From Streptomyces sp. XD-27 (lineage in GTDB: Bacteria > Actinomycetota > Actinomycetes > Streptomycetales > Streptomycetaceae): a stretch of 64,000 nt of DNA. The DNA is taken from positions 4,836,001-4,900,000 of the forward strand of contig NZ_CP130713.1 in assembly GCF_030553055.1 (NCBI RefSeq). The letters run 5' to 3'. The stretch's first letter is position 1. Each line of letters starts with the position of its first letter. The notes beneath the pieces are model-generated. The model did not search any database and had not been told where the DNA came from. It saw only the letters and a list, made by a program, of their open reading frames with translations. The position numbers were made by a program, and so were the translations under genes. Below, in pieces: positions 45,821-54,985 of this stretch.

Positions 45821-47164
45821 GTGACGCAGACAGCCCCGCATCCCGAACGGCGTGACCGCACGCCCGGACCCGGCTCCCGCAAGGCGCGCCGACGCCGCAT
45901 ACGGCCGTTGCACCGAGCCTGGTGGGTGGCGGCCGTCGCCTTCGTGACGATCATCGGCGCGGCCGGATTCGCGTCGCTGCCGGGCCTGCTCATCGAGCCG
46001 TTGCACGAGGAGTTCGACTGGTCCCGCGGCACCATCGGGTTCGCGGTCTCCGTGAACCTCGCTCTCTACGGGCTCACCGCGCCGTTCGCCGCCGCGCTCA
46101 TGGATCGCTTCGGCATCCGCAAGGTCGTCGCCTGCGCGCTCACGGTCATCGCCACGGGCGCGGTCCTCACCGTCTTCATGACAGAGAGCTGGCAGCTGGT
46201 CCTGTGCTGGGGCGTGCTCGTGGGCCTGGGCAGCGGCTCCATGGCGCTCGCCTTCGCCGCGACGGTCAGCGACCGGTGGTTCGTCAAACGGCGCGGCCTG
46301 GTCACCGGCGTCCTCACCGCGGCGGGCGCCTCCGGACAGCTGATCTTCCTGCCGTCGCTCTCCTGGATCGTCGACCACCACGACTGGCGCCCGGCCGCTG
46401 TCACCGTGGCACTGGCCGCGCTCGCCGTCGTGCCCTTCGTCTGGCTGCTCATGCGCGACTACCCGGTGGACGTGGGGCTGGCGGCCTACGGCGCCGAGGG
46501 CCCGCCCGAGCTGCGTCCCGAGCCTCGCCGCGGTGCCGCCAGGCGTGCCGTGCGCGCGCTCGTGGAGGCCTCCCGGACCGGCACCTTCTGGCTGCTGGCC
46601 GGCACCTTCGCCATCTGCGGCGCGACCACCAACGGACTGGTCAAGACGCACTTCGTGCCCGCCGCGCACGACCATGGGATGGCGGTCACGGCCGCGGCCG
46701 GGCTGCTCGCGGTCGTCGGGGTCTTCGACATCATCGGCACCATCGCCTCCGGCTGGTTCACCGACCGGTTCGACGCGCGGCGGCTCCTGGCCGTCTATTA
46801 CGCGCTGCGCGGCCTGTCCCTGATGTTCCTGCCGATGCTGATGTCCGATCACGTTCACCCGCCGATGGTGCTCTTCATCGTCTTCTACGGACTGGACTGG
46901 GTCGCGACCGTGCCGCCGACCATCGCGCTGTGCCGAGAGCAGTACGGCGCCGACAGCGCGATCGTCTTCGGCTGGGTGCTCGCCTCCCACCAGGTGGGCG
47001 CCGGCCTGGTCGCCTTCCTCGGCGGCGTCGCGCGGGACGCCTTCGGCTCGTACGACGTGGTCTGGTACGCCTCGGGCGGACTGTGCGCGGTGGCGGCGCT
47101 GATGGCGCTGGTGATCAGGCGGCGGGACACGGAGGAGGCGGGGGCCGTGCCGTTGGCGGCCTGA
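45821..47164 (+). CDS. MFS transporter
   Basis: 447 aa from GTG 45821; an upstream ATG at 45767 is possible but neither has a good ribosome site. Twelve predicted helices with motif A-like MDRFGIRKVV between helices 2 and 3, and a long basic cytosolic N-terminus (about 30 residues). Topology and NLALYGLTAPFAAALMDRFG suggest the oxalate/monocarboxylate-like MFS group, fitting uptake or export of an organic acid. Divergent from the GlxA-type regulator. Confidence 0.87.
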   Translation: MTQTAPHPERRDRTPGPGSRKARRRRIRPLHRAWWVAAVAFVTIIGAAGFASLPGLLIEPLHEEFDWSRGTIGFAVSVNLALYGLTAPFAAALMDRFGIRKVVACALTVIATGAVLTVFMTESWQLVLCWGVLVGLGSGSMALAFAATVSDRWFVKRRGLVTGVLTAAGASGQLIFLPSLSWIVDHHDWRPAAVTVALAALAVVPFVWLLMRDYPVDVGLAAYGAEGPPELRPEPRRGAARRAVRALVEASRTGTFWLLAGTFAICGATTNGLVKTHFVPAAHDHGMAVTAAAGLLAVVGVFDIIGTIASGWFTDRFDARRLLAVYYALRGLSLMFLPMLMSDHVHPPMVLFIVFYGLDWVATVPPTIALCREQYGADSAIVFGWVLASHQVGAGLVAFLGGVARDAFGSYDVVWYASGGLCAVAALMALVIRRRDTEEAGAVPLAA

Positions 47165-47294
47165 CGCGGGCCCCTCGGGCCGGGCCCCCGGGCCGACGGA
47201 CCAGGCCGTGTCCGGCGGGTCAGTCGTTCCTCGTACGGAGCGCCGCTCTGCCCTGTCCGAGGGATCGTCCCGGCCGTCCCCGCGCCCGCACCCG

Positions 47295-48179
47295 TCATCT
47301 CTCCGCCGCCACCCGCCGTACCACCGCCAGCGCCTCGCGCACTGCCCCCGGGATGTCCGTCACCGGGAAGCGCGCCTGGCGCACCACGCGTTCGCGGTCC
47401 ACGACCAGCACCGCCCGCTTCAGCCGCAGTGCCTGCCCGGCGCGGAACACCGGTAGCCGCAGAGCGGCGGCGAGGCGCAGGTCGACGTCCGAGAGCAGGG
47501 TGAAGGGGATGCCCTCCTCGACCGCGAACCCCCGCTGCTCGTCCGGGCGTTGGGTGCTCACGCCGCGTACCTCGGCGCCCGCCGCGCGGAAGTCGTCGTA
47601 CGCGTCCCGGAACAGCCGGTTCTCCAGCGTGCAGCCGACGGCGCCCGGGATGTCGGCCCAGCCGTCCGGCAACGGGCCGGGGTGACCGGTCGCCGGGTAG
47701 CAGAACAGGACGGTGGCCGCAGCCTCGGCCACCGGGTCCAGCGGCTCACCGTCCCGGTGCCCCGGCAGTTCGAGGCGCGGCAGCCACTCGCCCACCAAGC
47801 CCGCCACCCGCCGCGCCTCGGCACTGTCCTCGTCGGCCGTGCCGCTCAGCGAGCCGTCGCCGAGCAGCCAGCGGTCCGCCCAGTCCTGCATCGAGAGCAG
47901 CACGGGCAGCAGCCCCCGCCCGCTCTCCGTCAGTCGGTACTCGTACCGCACCGGGCCGCTCTGATACGGAACCTTCTCCAGGACCTCCGCCTCCACCAGG
48001 TGCGCAAGGCGCTCGGTCAGCACCTTGCGGGAGATCCCCAGTTCCCCCTGGAGCGCGTCGAACCGGTGGTGCCCGCGTGCGGTCTCCCGCACCAGGAGCA
48101 GGCTCCACCAGTCGCCGACCACCGCCGCCGCCTGCGCGATCGCACAGGCGGCGTCCCGCTCTGGCACCGACCTGACCAT
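47295..48179 (-). CDS. HxlR regulator fused to a peroxiredoxin-like domain
   Basis: 294 aa from ATG 48179, chosen for AGGAG at 4 bases; a longer frame exists upstream. Residues 1-110 are an HxlR/DUF24 winged helix (VVGDWWSLLLVRETARGHHRFDALQ) with the conserved N-terminal Cys12. Residues ~133-290 match an AhpC/TSA peroxiredoxin: VLFCYPA strand, GCTLENRLFRDAYDDF with putative peroxidatic C183, and the GIPFTLLSDVDLRLAAALR stretch. The second Cys typical of BCP-type enzymes is absent. A DNA-binding redox sensor controlling the divergent MFS gene is the simplest reading. Confidence 0.87.
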   Translation of the reverse strand: MVRSVPERDAACAIAQAAAVVGDWWSLLLVRETARGHHRFDALQGELGISRKVLTERLAHLVEAEVLEKVPYQSGPVRYEYRLTESGRGLLPVLLSMQDWADRWLLGDGSLSGTADEDSAEARRVAGLVGEWLPRLELPGHRDGEPLDPVAEAAATVLFCYPATGHPGPLPDGWADIPGAVGCTLENRLFRDAYDDFRAAGAEVRGVSTQRPDEQRGFAVEEGIPFTLLSDVDLRLAAALRLPVFRAGQALRLKRAVLVVDRERVVRQARFPVTDIPGAVREALAVVRRVAAER

Positions 48180-48239
48180 GGGTCTCCTGTCCTCCGGATG
48201 CAGCGTCCAGTCCTGGAAACCATCTTGCGCCATGTGGTC

Positions 48240-48256
48240 AGTTCCGGATAGGAACT
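48240..48256. promoter_or_regulatory. Candidate operator of the HxlR-peroxiredoxin regulator
   Basis: AGTTCC-GGATA-GGAACT is a perfect 6+5+6 palindrome midway between the divergent regulator and MFS genes. A related, imperfect element AGTTCC...GAGACT begins about 31 bases further (48271), about three helical turns away. Confidence 0.65.
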
Positions 48257-48307
48257 CAATCGCACAAGTAAGTTCCCATAAGAGACTCACTGGAGGGTGG
48301 GCGCCGC

Positions 48308-49564
48308 ATGAGCGAGACACCGACGGTCCTGGAGCACCATCGCCGCAGCACCCACCACGCGACCTCGCCCCCGGCCGTCTTCTGGCGCTACTGGGCCGCT
48401 GCCACCGTCAGCGACGCGGGCACCGCCGTCACCGCCCTCGCGCTACCCCTGGTCGCCCTCACGGTCCTCGACGCCACCGCGCTCCAGGCCGCCCTGCTCG
48501 CCGCCGCCGGACAGATCTCCTGGCTGCTGCTCAGCCTCCCGGCCGGAGTGATCGCCCAGCGCGTCCCGCTCCGCCGCCTCCAGGTCACCCTCGATCTCAT
48601 ACGGTTCGTCGCCGTCGGATCCCTCCCGCTCGCCTGGTGGCTCGACCGGCTCAGCTACCCGCACCTGTTGCTCGCCGCGCTGGTCACCGGCGCCGCGACC
48701 GTACTCTTCGACATCGGCAACTCGACCTTTCTGCCCGCCGTCGTCCCGGCCCGGCAGCTCGCCGCCCGCAACAGCCTGATGTCCGGCACGCACGCCGTCA
48801 CCGAGACCGGAGGGCCCTCTGGAGGCGGCCTCCTCGTGCACGCCGCGGGCCCGGTCGGCGCGCTCCTCGTGGACGCGGCCAGCTACGTGCTCTCCGCCGT
48901 GCTGCTCCGTACCCTCCCCGAGCGCCGTCCCGCCGCCCGCACCGGCGACGGTGCCCTCCGGCTGATCCGCGAGGGCTGGACGTATGTGACGCGGCACCCG
49001 GTGATGCTGCCCTGCATGCTCTGGGCCACCGCCACCAACTTCGTCTGCGCCGCCCTGGTCGCCCTCACACCCCTCTACCTGGTCCGTGAGGCCGGACTGA
49101 CGCCCGTACAACTCGGCCTGGTGCTCGCCATGGACGGAATCGGCGCGCTCGCCGGATCCGCCGTGGCGGTCCGACTGACCCGGCGGTTCGGCACCGCCCG
49201 GGGGCTCGTCGGGGCCGCGCTGACCGGCGGCGCCGCCGCCCTGCTGGCCCCGCTGACCACGTCCGCAGCCGACGCGTACTGGTTCGCCCTGGGCAACGCC
49301 GGCTTCGCCTTCGGCATCGTCATCGGGTCGATCACCACCCGCACCCACCGCCAGACCGAGTCCCCGCCTGAGCTCCTCTCCCGTGTCATGGCCACCGTCC
49401 GCTTCGTCTCCTGGGGCGCCCAGCCGCTCGGCGCCCTCACCGCCGGCCTGCTCGCCACGTACGCGGGGACGCACGCGGCCCTGTGGACGGTGTGCACGGC
49501 CGCGCTCCTGCCGCCGCTGTACCTGCTCGCGGTCCCGGTGGGCCGCCGCCGGGACTTCGCCTGA
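48308..49564 (+). CDS. MFS efflux protein (DHA3 type)
   Basis: 418 aa, ATG with GGAGGG about 11 bases upstream. N-terminal FWRYWAAATVSDAGTAVTALALPL and LLSLPAGVIAQRVPLRRLQ (motif A) are typical of macrolide/multidrug DHA3 exporters; about twelve helices are predicted. Divergent from the HxlR-peroxiredoxin fusion gene, its likely repressor. Confidence 0.88.
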   Translation: MSETPTVLEHHRRSTHHATSPPAVFWRYWAAATVSDAGTAVTALALPLVALTVLDATALQAALLAAAGQISWLLLSLPAGVIAQRVPLRRLQVTLDLIRFVAVGSLPLAWWLDRLSYPHLLLAALVTGAATVLFDIGNSTFLPAVVPARQLAARNSLMSGTHAVTETGGPSGGGLLVHAAGPVGALLVDAASYVLSAVLLRTLPERRPAARTGDGALRLIREGWTYVTRHPVMLPCMLWATATNFVCAALVALTPLYLVREAGLTPVQLGLVLAMDGIGALAGSAVAVRLTRRFGTARGLVGAALTGGAAALLAPLTTSAADAYWFALGNAGFAFGIVIGSITTRTHRQTESPPELLSRVMATVRFVSWGAQPLGALTAGLLATYAGTHAALWTVCTAALLPPLYLLAVPVGRRRDFA

Positions 49565-49612
49565 CACGTATGCTCCGCTGTCGGACCCGTCATCCGACCC
49601 ACCGGACAGGCC

Positions 49613-50281
49613 CTAGCCTTGCAGGGGCGTGAACGTGCCGAACGAGCCGCGGTGGAAGAGCAACGGCCCCGGCCTCGTGGCGGCTTCGTCCGTCCCGAGG
49701 GCCTCGACCCGGCCCACGACGACGAGATGGTCGCCACCGGTGTGCACCGCGTGGATCGTGGAGTCGATCCACGCCGGTACGCCGTCGAGCAGCGGCGACC
49801 CGGTAGCGGCCGACGGCACGTACGCCACCCCCGCGAACTTGTCCGCACACCGGGCCCCGCTCACCGCGAAGGCCCGGCACAGTTCCCGCTGCCCGGCGCC
49901 GAGGACGTTGACGCAGAACACACCGGCGCGGGCGATCCGCGGCCAGGTGGTGGAGGTGCGGGCGACCATGAACGCCACCAGCGGCGGTTCGAGGGAGAGC
50001 GAGGTGAAGGACTGGCAGGCGAACCCGGCCGGACCTGCCCCGGGCTCCGCCGCGGGGGCGGTGACGACGGTGACGCCGCTGGCGAAGTGCCCGAGGACGC
50101 GCCGGAACTCGGCCGGGTCCGGCGGCGGGCGTTCGTCCTCCCGTACGGCGCGCAAGGCGGGCGGCGGCAGCGGAACCAGGGCCTCCTGGCCGGTCGCGGC
50201 GACGCCGTGCGCCGTCGGCTCCGCCGCGCCGGCAGACCGCAGATAGCGCACGGCGGTGACCGCCATGGCGGCATGTCCCAT
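49613..50281 (-). CDS. Flavin reductase domain protein
   Basis: 222 aa from ATG 50281 (GGGAGG 4 bases upstream); ATG at 50293 and 50284 are in frame. Flavin-reductase/HsaB-like split-barrel: LGHFASGVTVVTA, SLSLEPPLVAFMVARTSTTWP, GVFCVNVLGAGQREL and GGDHLVVVGRVEAL. Such enzymes supply reduced FMN/FAD to two-component monooxygenases. An N-terminal ~55-residue extension is unusual. No obvious oxygenase partner lies beside it. An operator lies 17 bases before this start. Confidence 0.88.
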   Translation of the reverse strand: MGHAAMAVTAVRYLRSAGAAEPTAHGVAATGQEALVPLPPPALRAVREDERPPPDPAEFRRVLGHFASGVTVVTAPAAEPGAGPAGFACQSFTSLSLEPPLVAFMVARTSTTWPRIARAGVFCVNVLGAGQRELCRAFAVSGARCADKFAGVAYVPSAATGSPLLDGVPAWIDSTIHAVHTGGDHLVVVGRVEALGTDEAATRPGPLLFHRGSFGTFTPLQG

Positions 50282-50297
50282 CATGCCTCCCATTGAA

Positions 50298-50314
50298 TCT
50301 GATGGTTCGTCAGA
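50298..50314. promoter_or_regulatory. Regulon operator site, flavin reductase
   Basis: TCTGATG-GTT-CGTCAGA matches the island palindrome with one mismatch (T for C in the left arm). It lies directly before the flavin reductase start and after the end of the enoyl-CoA hydratase gene, giving that reductase its own control. Confidence 0.8.
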
Positions 50315-50356
50315 TAGGAAGCGGGTTGTCGAGTGGGAAGTGGTGGAGGGCGGCGG

Positions 50357-51262
50357 TCAGCGGCCGTGGAAGCGGGGGGCGCGGCGTTCGACGAAGGCCG
50401 TGACTCCCTCGCGGGCGTCGGTCGTGGCCATGTTGATCTCCTGAGCCGCGGCCTCGGCAGCGAACGCTGCTGCCCGGTCCGCCTCCAGGGAGGCGTTGAC
50501 CAGCTGTTTGGTCAGGGCGACGGCGCGGGTGGGGCCGATGGCGAGGCGGTCGGCCCACGCGCGGGCCGTCTTCGCCAGTTCGTCGGCCGGTACGACGCGG
50601 TTGACCAGGCCGAGCCGCTCGGCCTCGGGGGCGGACAGCGCGTCGCCGAAGAACATCAGCTCCTTGGCCCGCTGCGGGCCGATCAGCCGGGGAAGGAGAT
50701 ACGCGCCGCCGCCGTCGGGCACCAGCCCGCGCCGCACGAACGCCTCGACGAACACGGCGGACTCGGCGGCCAGCACCAGATCGCAGGCGAACGCGAGATG
50801 GGCGCCGAGCCCGGCGGCCGTGCCGTTGACCGCCGCGATGACGGGCTTCTCGCAGTCGAGTACCGCGGCGATGAGGCGCTGAGCGCCGAGCCGGATCGTA
50901 CGGGCCACGTCGCCCGCGGCGCGCTCCCGCCCGCTGCCGGCGCCCGCGGCTCCGCCTCGCAGGTCGGCGCCGGCGCAGAACCCGCGGCCGGTGGCGGTGA
51001 GGACGACCGCCCGGACGGCCGGGTCCGCGGAGGCTTCTCCAAGCCGCGAGATCAGGCATTCCCGCTGGTCAGGGGTGATGGCGTTGAGGACTTCCGGGCG
51101 GTTGAGAGTGATCCAGGCGACGCCGTTGTCAGTGGCGTGCCGTACAACGGAGTCAGGTGGTTCTTCGGGGGAGGAACCGCCATGAGAGGGGGAGCCGGAC
51201 ATGGGGGAGTCAGGCACGGGGCCGCCGGACGTGGCGCCGCCGGAGGCGGGTCGGTCGGGCAT
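50357..51262 (-). CDS. Enoyl-CoA hydratase/isomerase
   Basis: 301 aa from ATG 51262; an internal ATG at 51202 is possible since the first ~35 residues are Gly/Ser/Pro-rich. Crotonase fold: NGVAWITLNRPEVLNAIT, GRGFCAGADL (oxyanion hole), NGTAAGLGAHLAFACDLVLAA. At the first catalytic Glu position of hydratases it reads GAHLAF, and the second region is VRRGLVPDGGGAYLLP, so Asp/His chemistry as in isomerases or dehalogenases is possible. 61 bases downstream of the ADP-forming synthetase and probably co-transcribed. Confidence 0.88.
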   Translation of the reverse strand: MPDRPASGGATSGGPVPDSPMSGSPSHGGSSPEEPPDSVVRHATDNGVAWITLNRPEVLNAITPDQRECLISRLGEASADPAVRAVVLTATGRGFCAGADLRGGAAGAGSGRERAAGDVARTIRLGAQRLIAAVLDCEKPVIAAVNGTAAGLGAHLAFACDLVLAAESAVFVEAFVRRGLVPDGGGAYLLPRLIGPQRAKELMFFGDALSAPEAERLGLVNRVVPADELAKTARAWADRLAIGPTRAVALTKQLVNASLEADRAAAFAAEAAAQEINMATTDAREGVTAFVERRAPRFHGR

Positions 51263-51323
51263 GGGAGTGCTCCGTTTCGCGGGGCGCTGGTGGCGGAGGT
51301 GGCGGACGCGTTCGGCGTGCCGT

Positions 51324-53555
51324 TCAGCGGCACACGGCGAGCGCGTCCAGCGCCACCGCGCCCTGCCCGCGCGGCAGCACCATCAGCGGATTGACGTCCA
51401 GCTCGGCGAGGTCGTCGCCGAGTTCGAGGGCCATGCGCTGGATCCGCAGGACGACTTCCACCAGGGCGTCGACATCGGCCGGGGGCGCGCCCCGGACGCC
51501 GCCGAGGAGCGCGTGCCCCCGCAGTTCACCGAGCATCGCGCGCGCCTGGTCCTCGCCGAACGGCGGCACGCGCACGGCCACGTCGTTCAGCACCTCCACG
51601 AGTACGCCGCCGAGCCCGACCGTCACCGTGGGGCCGAAGAGGCTGTCGTGGCTGACCCCGACGACCATCTCCACGCCCCGCTCCACCATCTGGCAGACCA
51701 GCACGCCGTCCAGTTCCACGCCCTCATAGCGGGCGATGTCGACGAGCTCGCGGTAGCCGTCGCGGACCTGGCTGGCGGAGGTCAGCCCGATCTTGACCAG
51801 GCCCAGTTCGGTCTTGTGGGCGAGCTGCGGGGCGGACGCCTTCATGACGACGGGGTAGCCGACGAGGCCCGCCGCGCGCACGGCCGCGGCGGCGCTGGTC
51901 ACCAGCTGTTCGCGGGGTACGCGGATGCCGTACGCCCGCAGCAGTTGCTTGGCGGCGTGCTCGCTGAGCCGGGTCCCCGGGCGCAGCAGCGCACGTGCCT
52001 TGCGCGCCGACGGCGACGGGGTGCGCGGTGCGTCCTCGAAGGGCGAGCGGTACCCGGCGGCGAAGCGGTGGTGGCCGAGGTAGGCGCGGACGGCCGTCAC
52101 GCAGTTGGCGAAGGTGCGGAACGTGGCGACGCGGGACGAGCCGAGCAGGGTGGAGCGGTAGGCGTCCTCCGTGCCGAGCGGCGAGCCCCACACCACGCAC
52201 ACCGGCTTGTCCGTCTGTTCCGCCGCGTCCACCAGGTCCTGCGCCAGCTTGTCGCTCATCGGCGGGAAGGGGCCGGTGATGGGGCAGACCAGCACCCCGA
52301 CGTCCGGGTCGGCCAGCAGCGCGTCGATGATCTTCCGGCCCCGCCAGTCGCCGACCGGGTGCCCGCCGCTGTCGACCGGGTTGGCGACGCTGAGATCGTC
52401 GGGGATCCACTGGTGCAGCTCGGCCTGCTTGGCGGCGGAGAGCGTGGGCAGCGGGAGGCCGGCGGCCGCCGCGAGATCGGCGAAGTGGGCGCCGGTGCCC
52501 CCGGAGATCGAATAGACGGCGACGCCCTCGGCGCGCGGTGGCCGGGCGCGGGCGAGCAGGGCCGCGGTGTCCTGGAGTTCGTCCAGACCGTCCACGCGGA
52601 TCACGCCGAACTGCCGCATGGCCGCGTCCACCACCGCGTCCGAACCGGTCAGCTTGCCGGTGTGGGAGGCGGCGGTGCGAGAGCCGGTCTCGGTGCGGCC
52701 GACCTTGACGGCGACGACGGGCACCTTGGCGCGGGCGGCGCGGTCGGCGGCCAGCAGGAAGCGGCGCCCGTCCTTGAGCCCTTCCACATACATGGCGACG
52801 GCCCCGACCTCGGGTCGTGAGGCGAAGTAGGAGAGGAAGTCGGCGGACTCCAGGTCGGCCTCGTTGCCGGTGGGGGCCCAATGGCTGAGCCGGATGCCGA
52901 GCTCCTGGAGAGTGAAGACGGGGCGGCCCTGGTGGCCGGACTGGGTGATGAGGGCGATGGCCGGTCCGTCCAGGTCGTCGCGGAACCGCTCGAAGGCGTT
53001 GAGGTTGGTGTTGGGCCCCAACAGCCGCAGCCCGGAGCGGTGCACGGCGTCCGCCAGCCGGTCCTGCGCGGCGGCGCCCTCCGGGCCGGTCTCCGCGAAG
53101 CCCGAGGCGAAGGCGACGGCGAACCGCACCTTGGCCTCGGCCAGTTGCCCGATGAGCGGGAGGGGGTCTTTGACGAGCAGCACGGCGAGGTCGACCTGCC
53201 CGGACAGGTCGGCGACGGAAGGACGACAGGGGAGGCCGAAGACGGTGCTACGGGTGGGATGTACGGGATGGACGCGGGCGCCGACCCGGTCGGCCCAGTC
53301 CAGAAGCTGCCGGGTGATGCCGGTGTGGGGGCGGCCTTCGGCGTCCGAGGCGCCGACGATGGCCACCGCTTCGGGGCGGAACAGGCGGTCCAGGTCGGGT
53401 ACGGGGGCGTGCAGCGGGCGGCCGCTGACGTCCAGGTCACCGGTCGACTCGGCCACGTCGTGGACGCGGACTGCGGGGCCGGGATGTTCGCCGCAGGCGA
53501 CGACGCGGGCGTGACGGGAGTTGGTGGTGAGGGTGCCGTGAGTCGATCCGAGCAT
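51324..53555 (-). CDS. NDP-forming acyl-CoA synthetase, fused alpha/beta
   Basis: 743 aa, ATG 53555. CoA-binding Rossmann domain near 55-150 (RPEAVAIVGASDAEGRPHTG), succinyl-CoA-ligase-like domains to ~480 with the phosphohistidine site in RTAASHTGKLTGSDAVVDAA, and a C-terminal ATP-grasp domain (LLRAYGIRVPREQLV, YPVVMKASAPQLAHKTELG, ELDVNPLMVLPRG). It makes an acyl-CoA from the free acid at the cost of one phosphoanhydride bond, and so parallels the AMP ligase of this island. Preceded by operator copies at 53590 and 53613. Confidence 0.9.
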   Translation of the reverse strand: MLGSTHGTLTTNSRHARVVACGEHPGPAVRVHDVAESTGDLDVSGRPLHAPVPDLDRLFRPEAVAIVGASDAEGRPHTGITRQLLDWADRVGARVHPVHPTRSTVFGLPCRPSVADLSGQVDLAVLLVKDPLPLIGQLAEAKVRFAVAFASGFAETGPEGAAAQDRLADAVHRSGLRLLGPNTNLNAFERFRDDLDGPAIALITQSGHQGRPVFTLQELGIRLSHWAPTGNEADLESADFLSYFASRPEVGAVAMYVEGLKDGRRFLLAADRAARAKVPVVAVKVGRTETGSRTAASHTGKLTGSDAVVDAAMRQFGVIRVDGLDELQDTAALLARARPPRAEGVAVYSISGGTGAHFADLAAAAGLPLPTLSAAKQAELHQWIPDDLSVANPVDSGGHPVGDWRGRKIIDALLADPDVGVLVCPITGPFPPMSDKLAQDLVDAAEQTDKPVCVVWGSPLGTEDAYRSTLLGSSRVATFRTFANCVTAVRAYLGHHRFAAGYRSPFEDAPRTPSPSARKARALLRPGTRLSEHAAKQLLRAYGIRVPREQLVTSAAAAVRAAGLVGYPVVMKASAPQLAHKTELGLVKIGLTSASQVRDGYRELVDIARYEGVELDGVLVCQMVERGVEMVVGVSHDSLFGPTVTVGLGGVLVEVLNDVAVRVPPFGEDQARAMLGELRGHALLGGVRGAPPADVDALVEVVLRIQRMALELGDDLAELDVNPLMVLPRGQGAVALDALAVCR

Positions 53556-53589
53556 CGTTCTCGCCCACTCCTGATGGTCGACCGAATAG

Positions 53590-53606
53590 GTGACGCTTGG
53601 TCAGGT
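53590..53606. promoter_or_regulatory. Degenerate regulon operator
   Basis: GTGACG-CTT-GGTCAG differs from the island palindrome at one base in each arm and lies 24 bases from the better site at 53613, upstream of the synthetase gene. Confidence 0.45.
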
Positions 53607-53612
53607 TACTGA

Positions 53613-53629
53613 ACTGACGCTCCGTCAGG
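53613..53629. promoter_or_regulatory. Regulon operator site, acyl-CoA synthetase
   Basis: ACTGACG-CTC-CGTCAGG contains a perfect 6+3+6 CTGACG/CGTCAG palindrome, 58 bases upstream of the acyl-CoA synthetase start (minus strand) and beyond the end of the monooxygenase gene. Confidence 0.82.
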
Positions 53630-53661
53630 AATGGGGAGTGCGGTGCTGGTTGCCGGACGGG

Positions 53662-54833
53662 TCAGCCTCGGCCGGTGTCTGTCGCCGCCGTGCGGGCGAC
53701 GGCCCGGGCGATCCTGCGGGCGTCGATCGCGAGCTCGCGCAGCGTGCCGCTCACGGGGTCCGAATACCCAGTGAAGTGCAGTCCGGGGGCGGAGGCAACG
53801 GTGCGTGGGCCGTGGGCGAGCGGGCGGCCGCGGTCGTCCAGGACGTCCAGGTGCCCGACCAGGCCGTCCAGTCCGGGCTCGTAGCCGGTCGCCGCGACGA
53901 TCGCCTCCGGGGTGATCCGCTCGCCGTCCGCCAGCAGCACCTTGTCCCCGTCGAGCGCCTCGACGGCGGCGACCACCTCCACCCGGCCGGTCCTCACCGC
54001 GGCGACCAGGCCGGTGTCCAGGACCGGGTACGCGCCCTGCCGTGCCCGCGAGTGCAGGCCGGTAGCGGGTCGGGGCAGCCCCTGGGCGGACAGGTCCGGC
54101 ACGGTCGCCCCGGCCAGGGTCCGCGCTGTCCGGTCCGCGATCCTCCTGGGCAGCCGTCGCCCGAGGGTGCAGGCGGACTGGGCGGACCAGCCGGCCGTCG
54201 ATCGGCGCAGGATGTGCGGGGCGGTGCGCACCGCCAGCCGGACCCGCGCCGCGCCGCCCTCGACGAGGTCCACGGCGATCTCCGCGCCCGAGTTGCCCGC
54301 GCCGGCCACGAGGACGTCCATGCCGCGGTACGGCTCCGGGGTGCGGTAGTCGCGGGCGTGCGCCAGGGAGCCGGTGTAGGTGTCGCTCCCGGGCCAGTCC
54401 GGGAGCCGGGGGTGTGGTTGCGGCCGGTGGCGACGATCACTGTGGGGGAGATCAGTTCGCGCCCGCCGGTGGCCCGCAACAGCCATCCGGGGCCGTCCGG
54501 GGCCCGTTCGACGCGCGAGACGGCCACTCCGGTGACGACCTCCAGGTCGTGGTGGTCCGCGTACCGCTCCAGGTAGCGGACGAGGTCGTCGCGGGCGACC
54601 CACCTCCCGTACGACCGGGGGATCGGCAGACCCGGGAGCGCCGACCGACGCCGGGTGGTGTGCAGCCGCAGCCGGTCGTAGTGGCCCCGCCAGGACGCGC
54701 CCAGGGCCCCGGACCGCTCCAGCACCATGGTGCGTATGCCTCGCTCGGCCAGCGCCGCCGCGGTGGCCAGCCCGCCCGGCCCGCCGCCGATCACGTAGAC
54801 GGGGGCGGGGTATGGGTGCGTTTTGTCGGCCAT
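53662..54833 (-). pseudogene. FMO-like flavin monooxygenase, interrupted by a -1 frameshift
   Basis: From ATG 54833 the product shows VYVIGGGPGGLATAAALAE (FAD motif), GALGASWRGHYDRLRLHT and the ATGRNHTP signature, then a GGGGG run at 54408-54412 (CCCCC in the coding strand), one base short, shifts the frame. The other frame resumes with LPDWPGSDTYTG and the FMO-type sequence GSLAHARDYR, then the NADPH motif LVAGAGNSGAEIAVDL, to TGA at 53662. Repaired, it is ~391 aa, FAD- and NADPH-dependent, able to hydroxylate or do Baeyer-Villiger-type oxidation. No ribosome site is seen. Divergent from the DUF35 gene. Confidence 0.85.
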
Positions 54834-54945
54834 GGGGGTGAGCGTAGTCGGGTAATTGACGGGTATCGGTCAAAACGATTCCGAATCGGTTGCGGATGGG
54901 TCACGGGTCGTCACCCCCTTGTGCCCTCGCGCCGCCATCCGCTGA

Positions 54946-54962
54946 ACTGGCGTGCTGTCAGG
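54946..54962. promoter_or_regulatory. Degenerate regulon operator, FMO/DUF35 divergent region
   Basis: The core CTGGCG-TGC-TGTCAG differs from CTGACG-N3-CGTCAG at two bases. Position between two divergent island genes supports it; sequence alone would not. Confidence 0.45.
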
Positions 54963-54985
54963 ACAGGGTCGTGAGGGAGGTCTCC

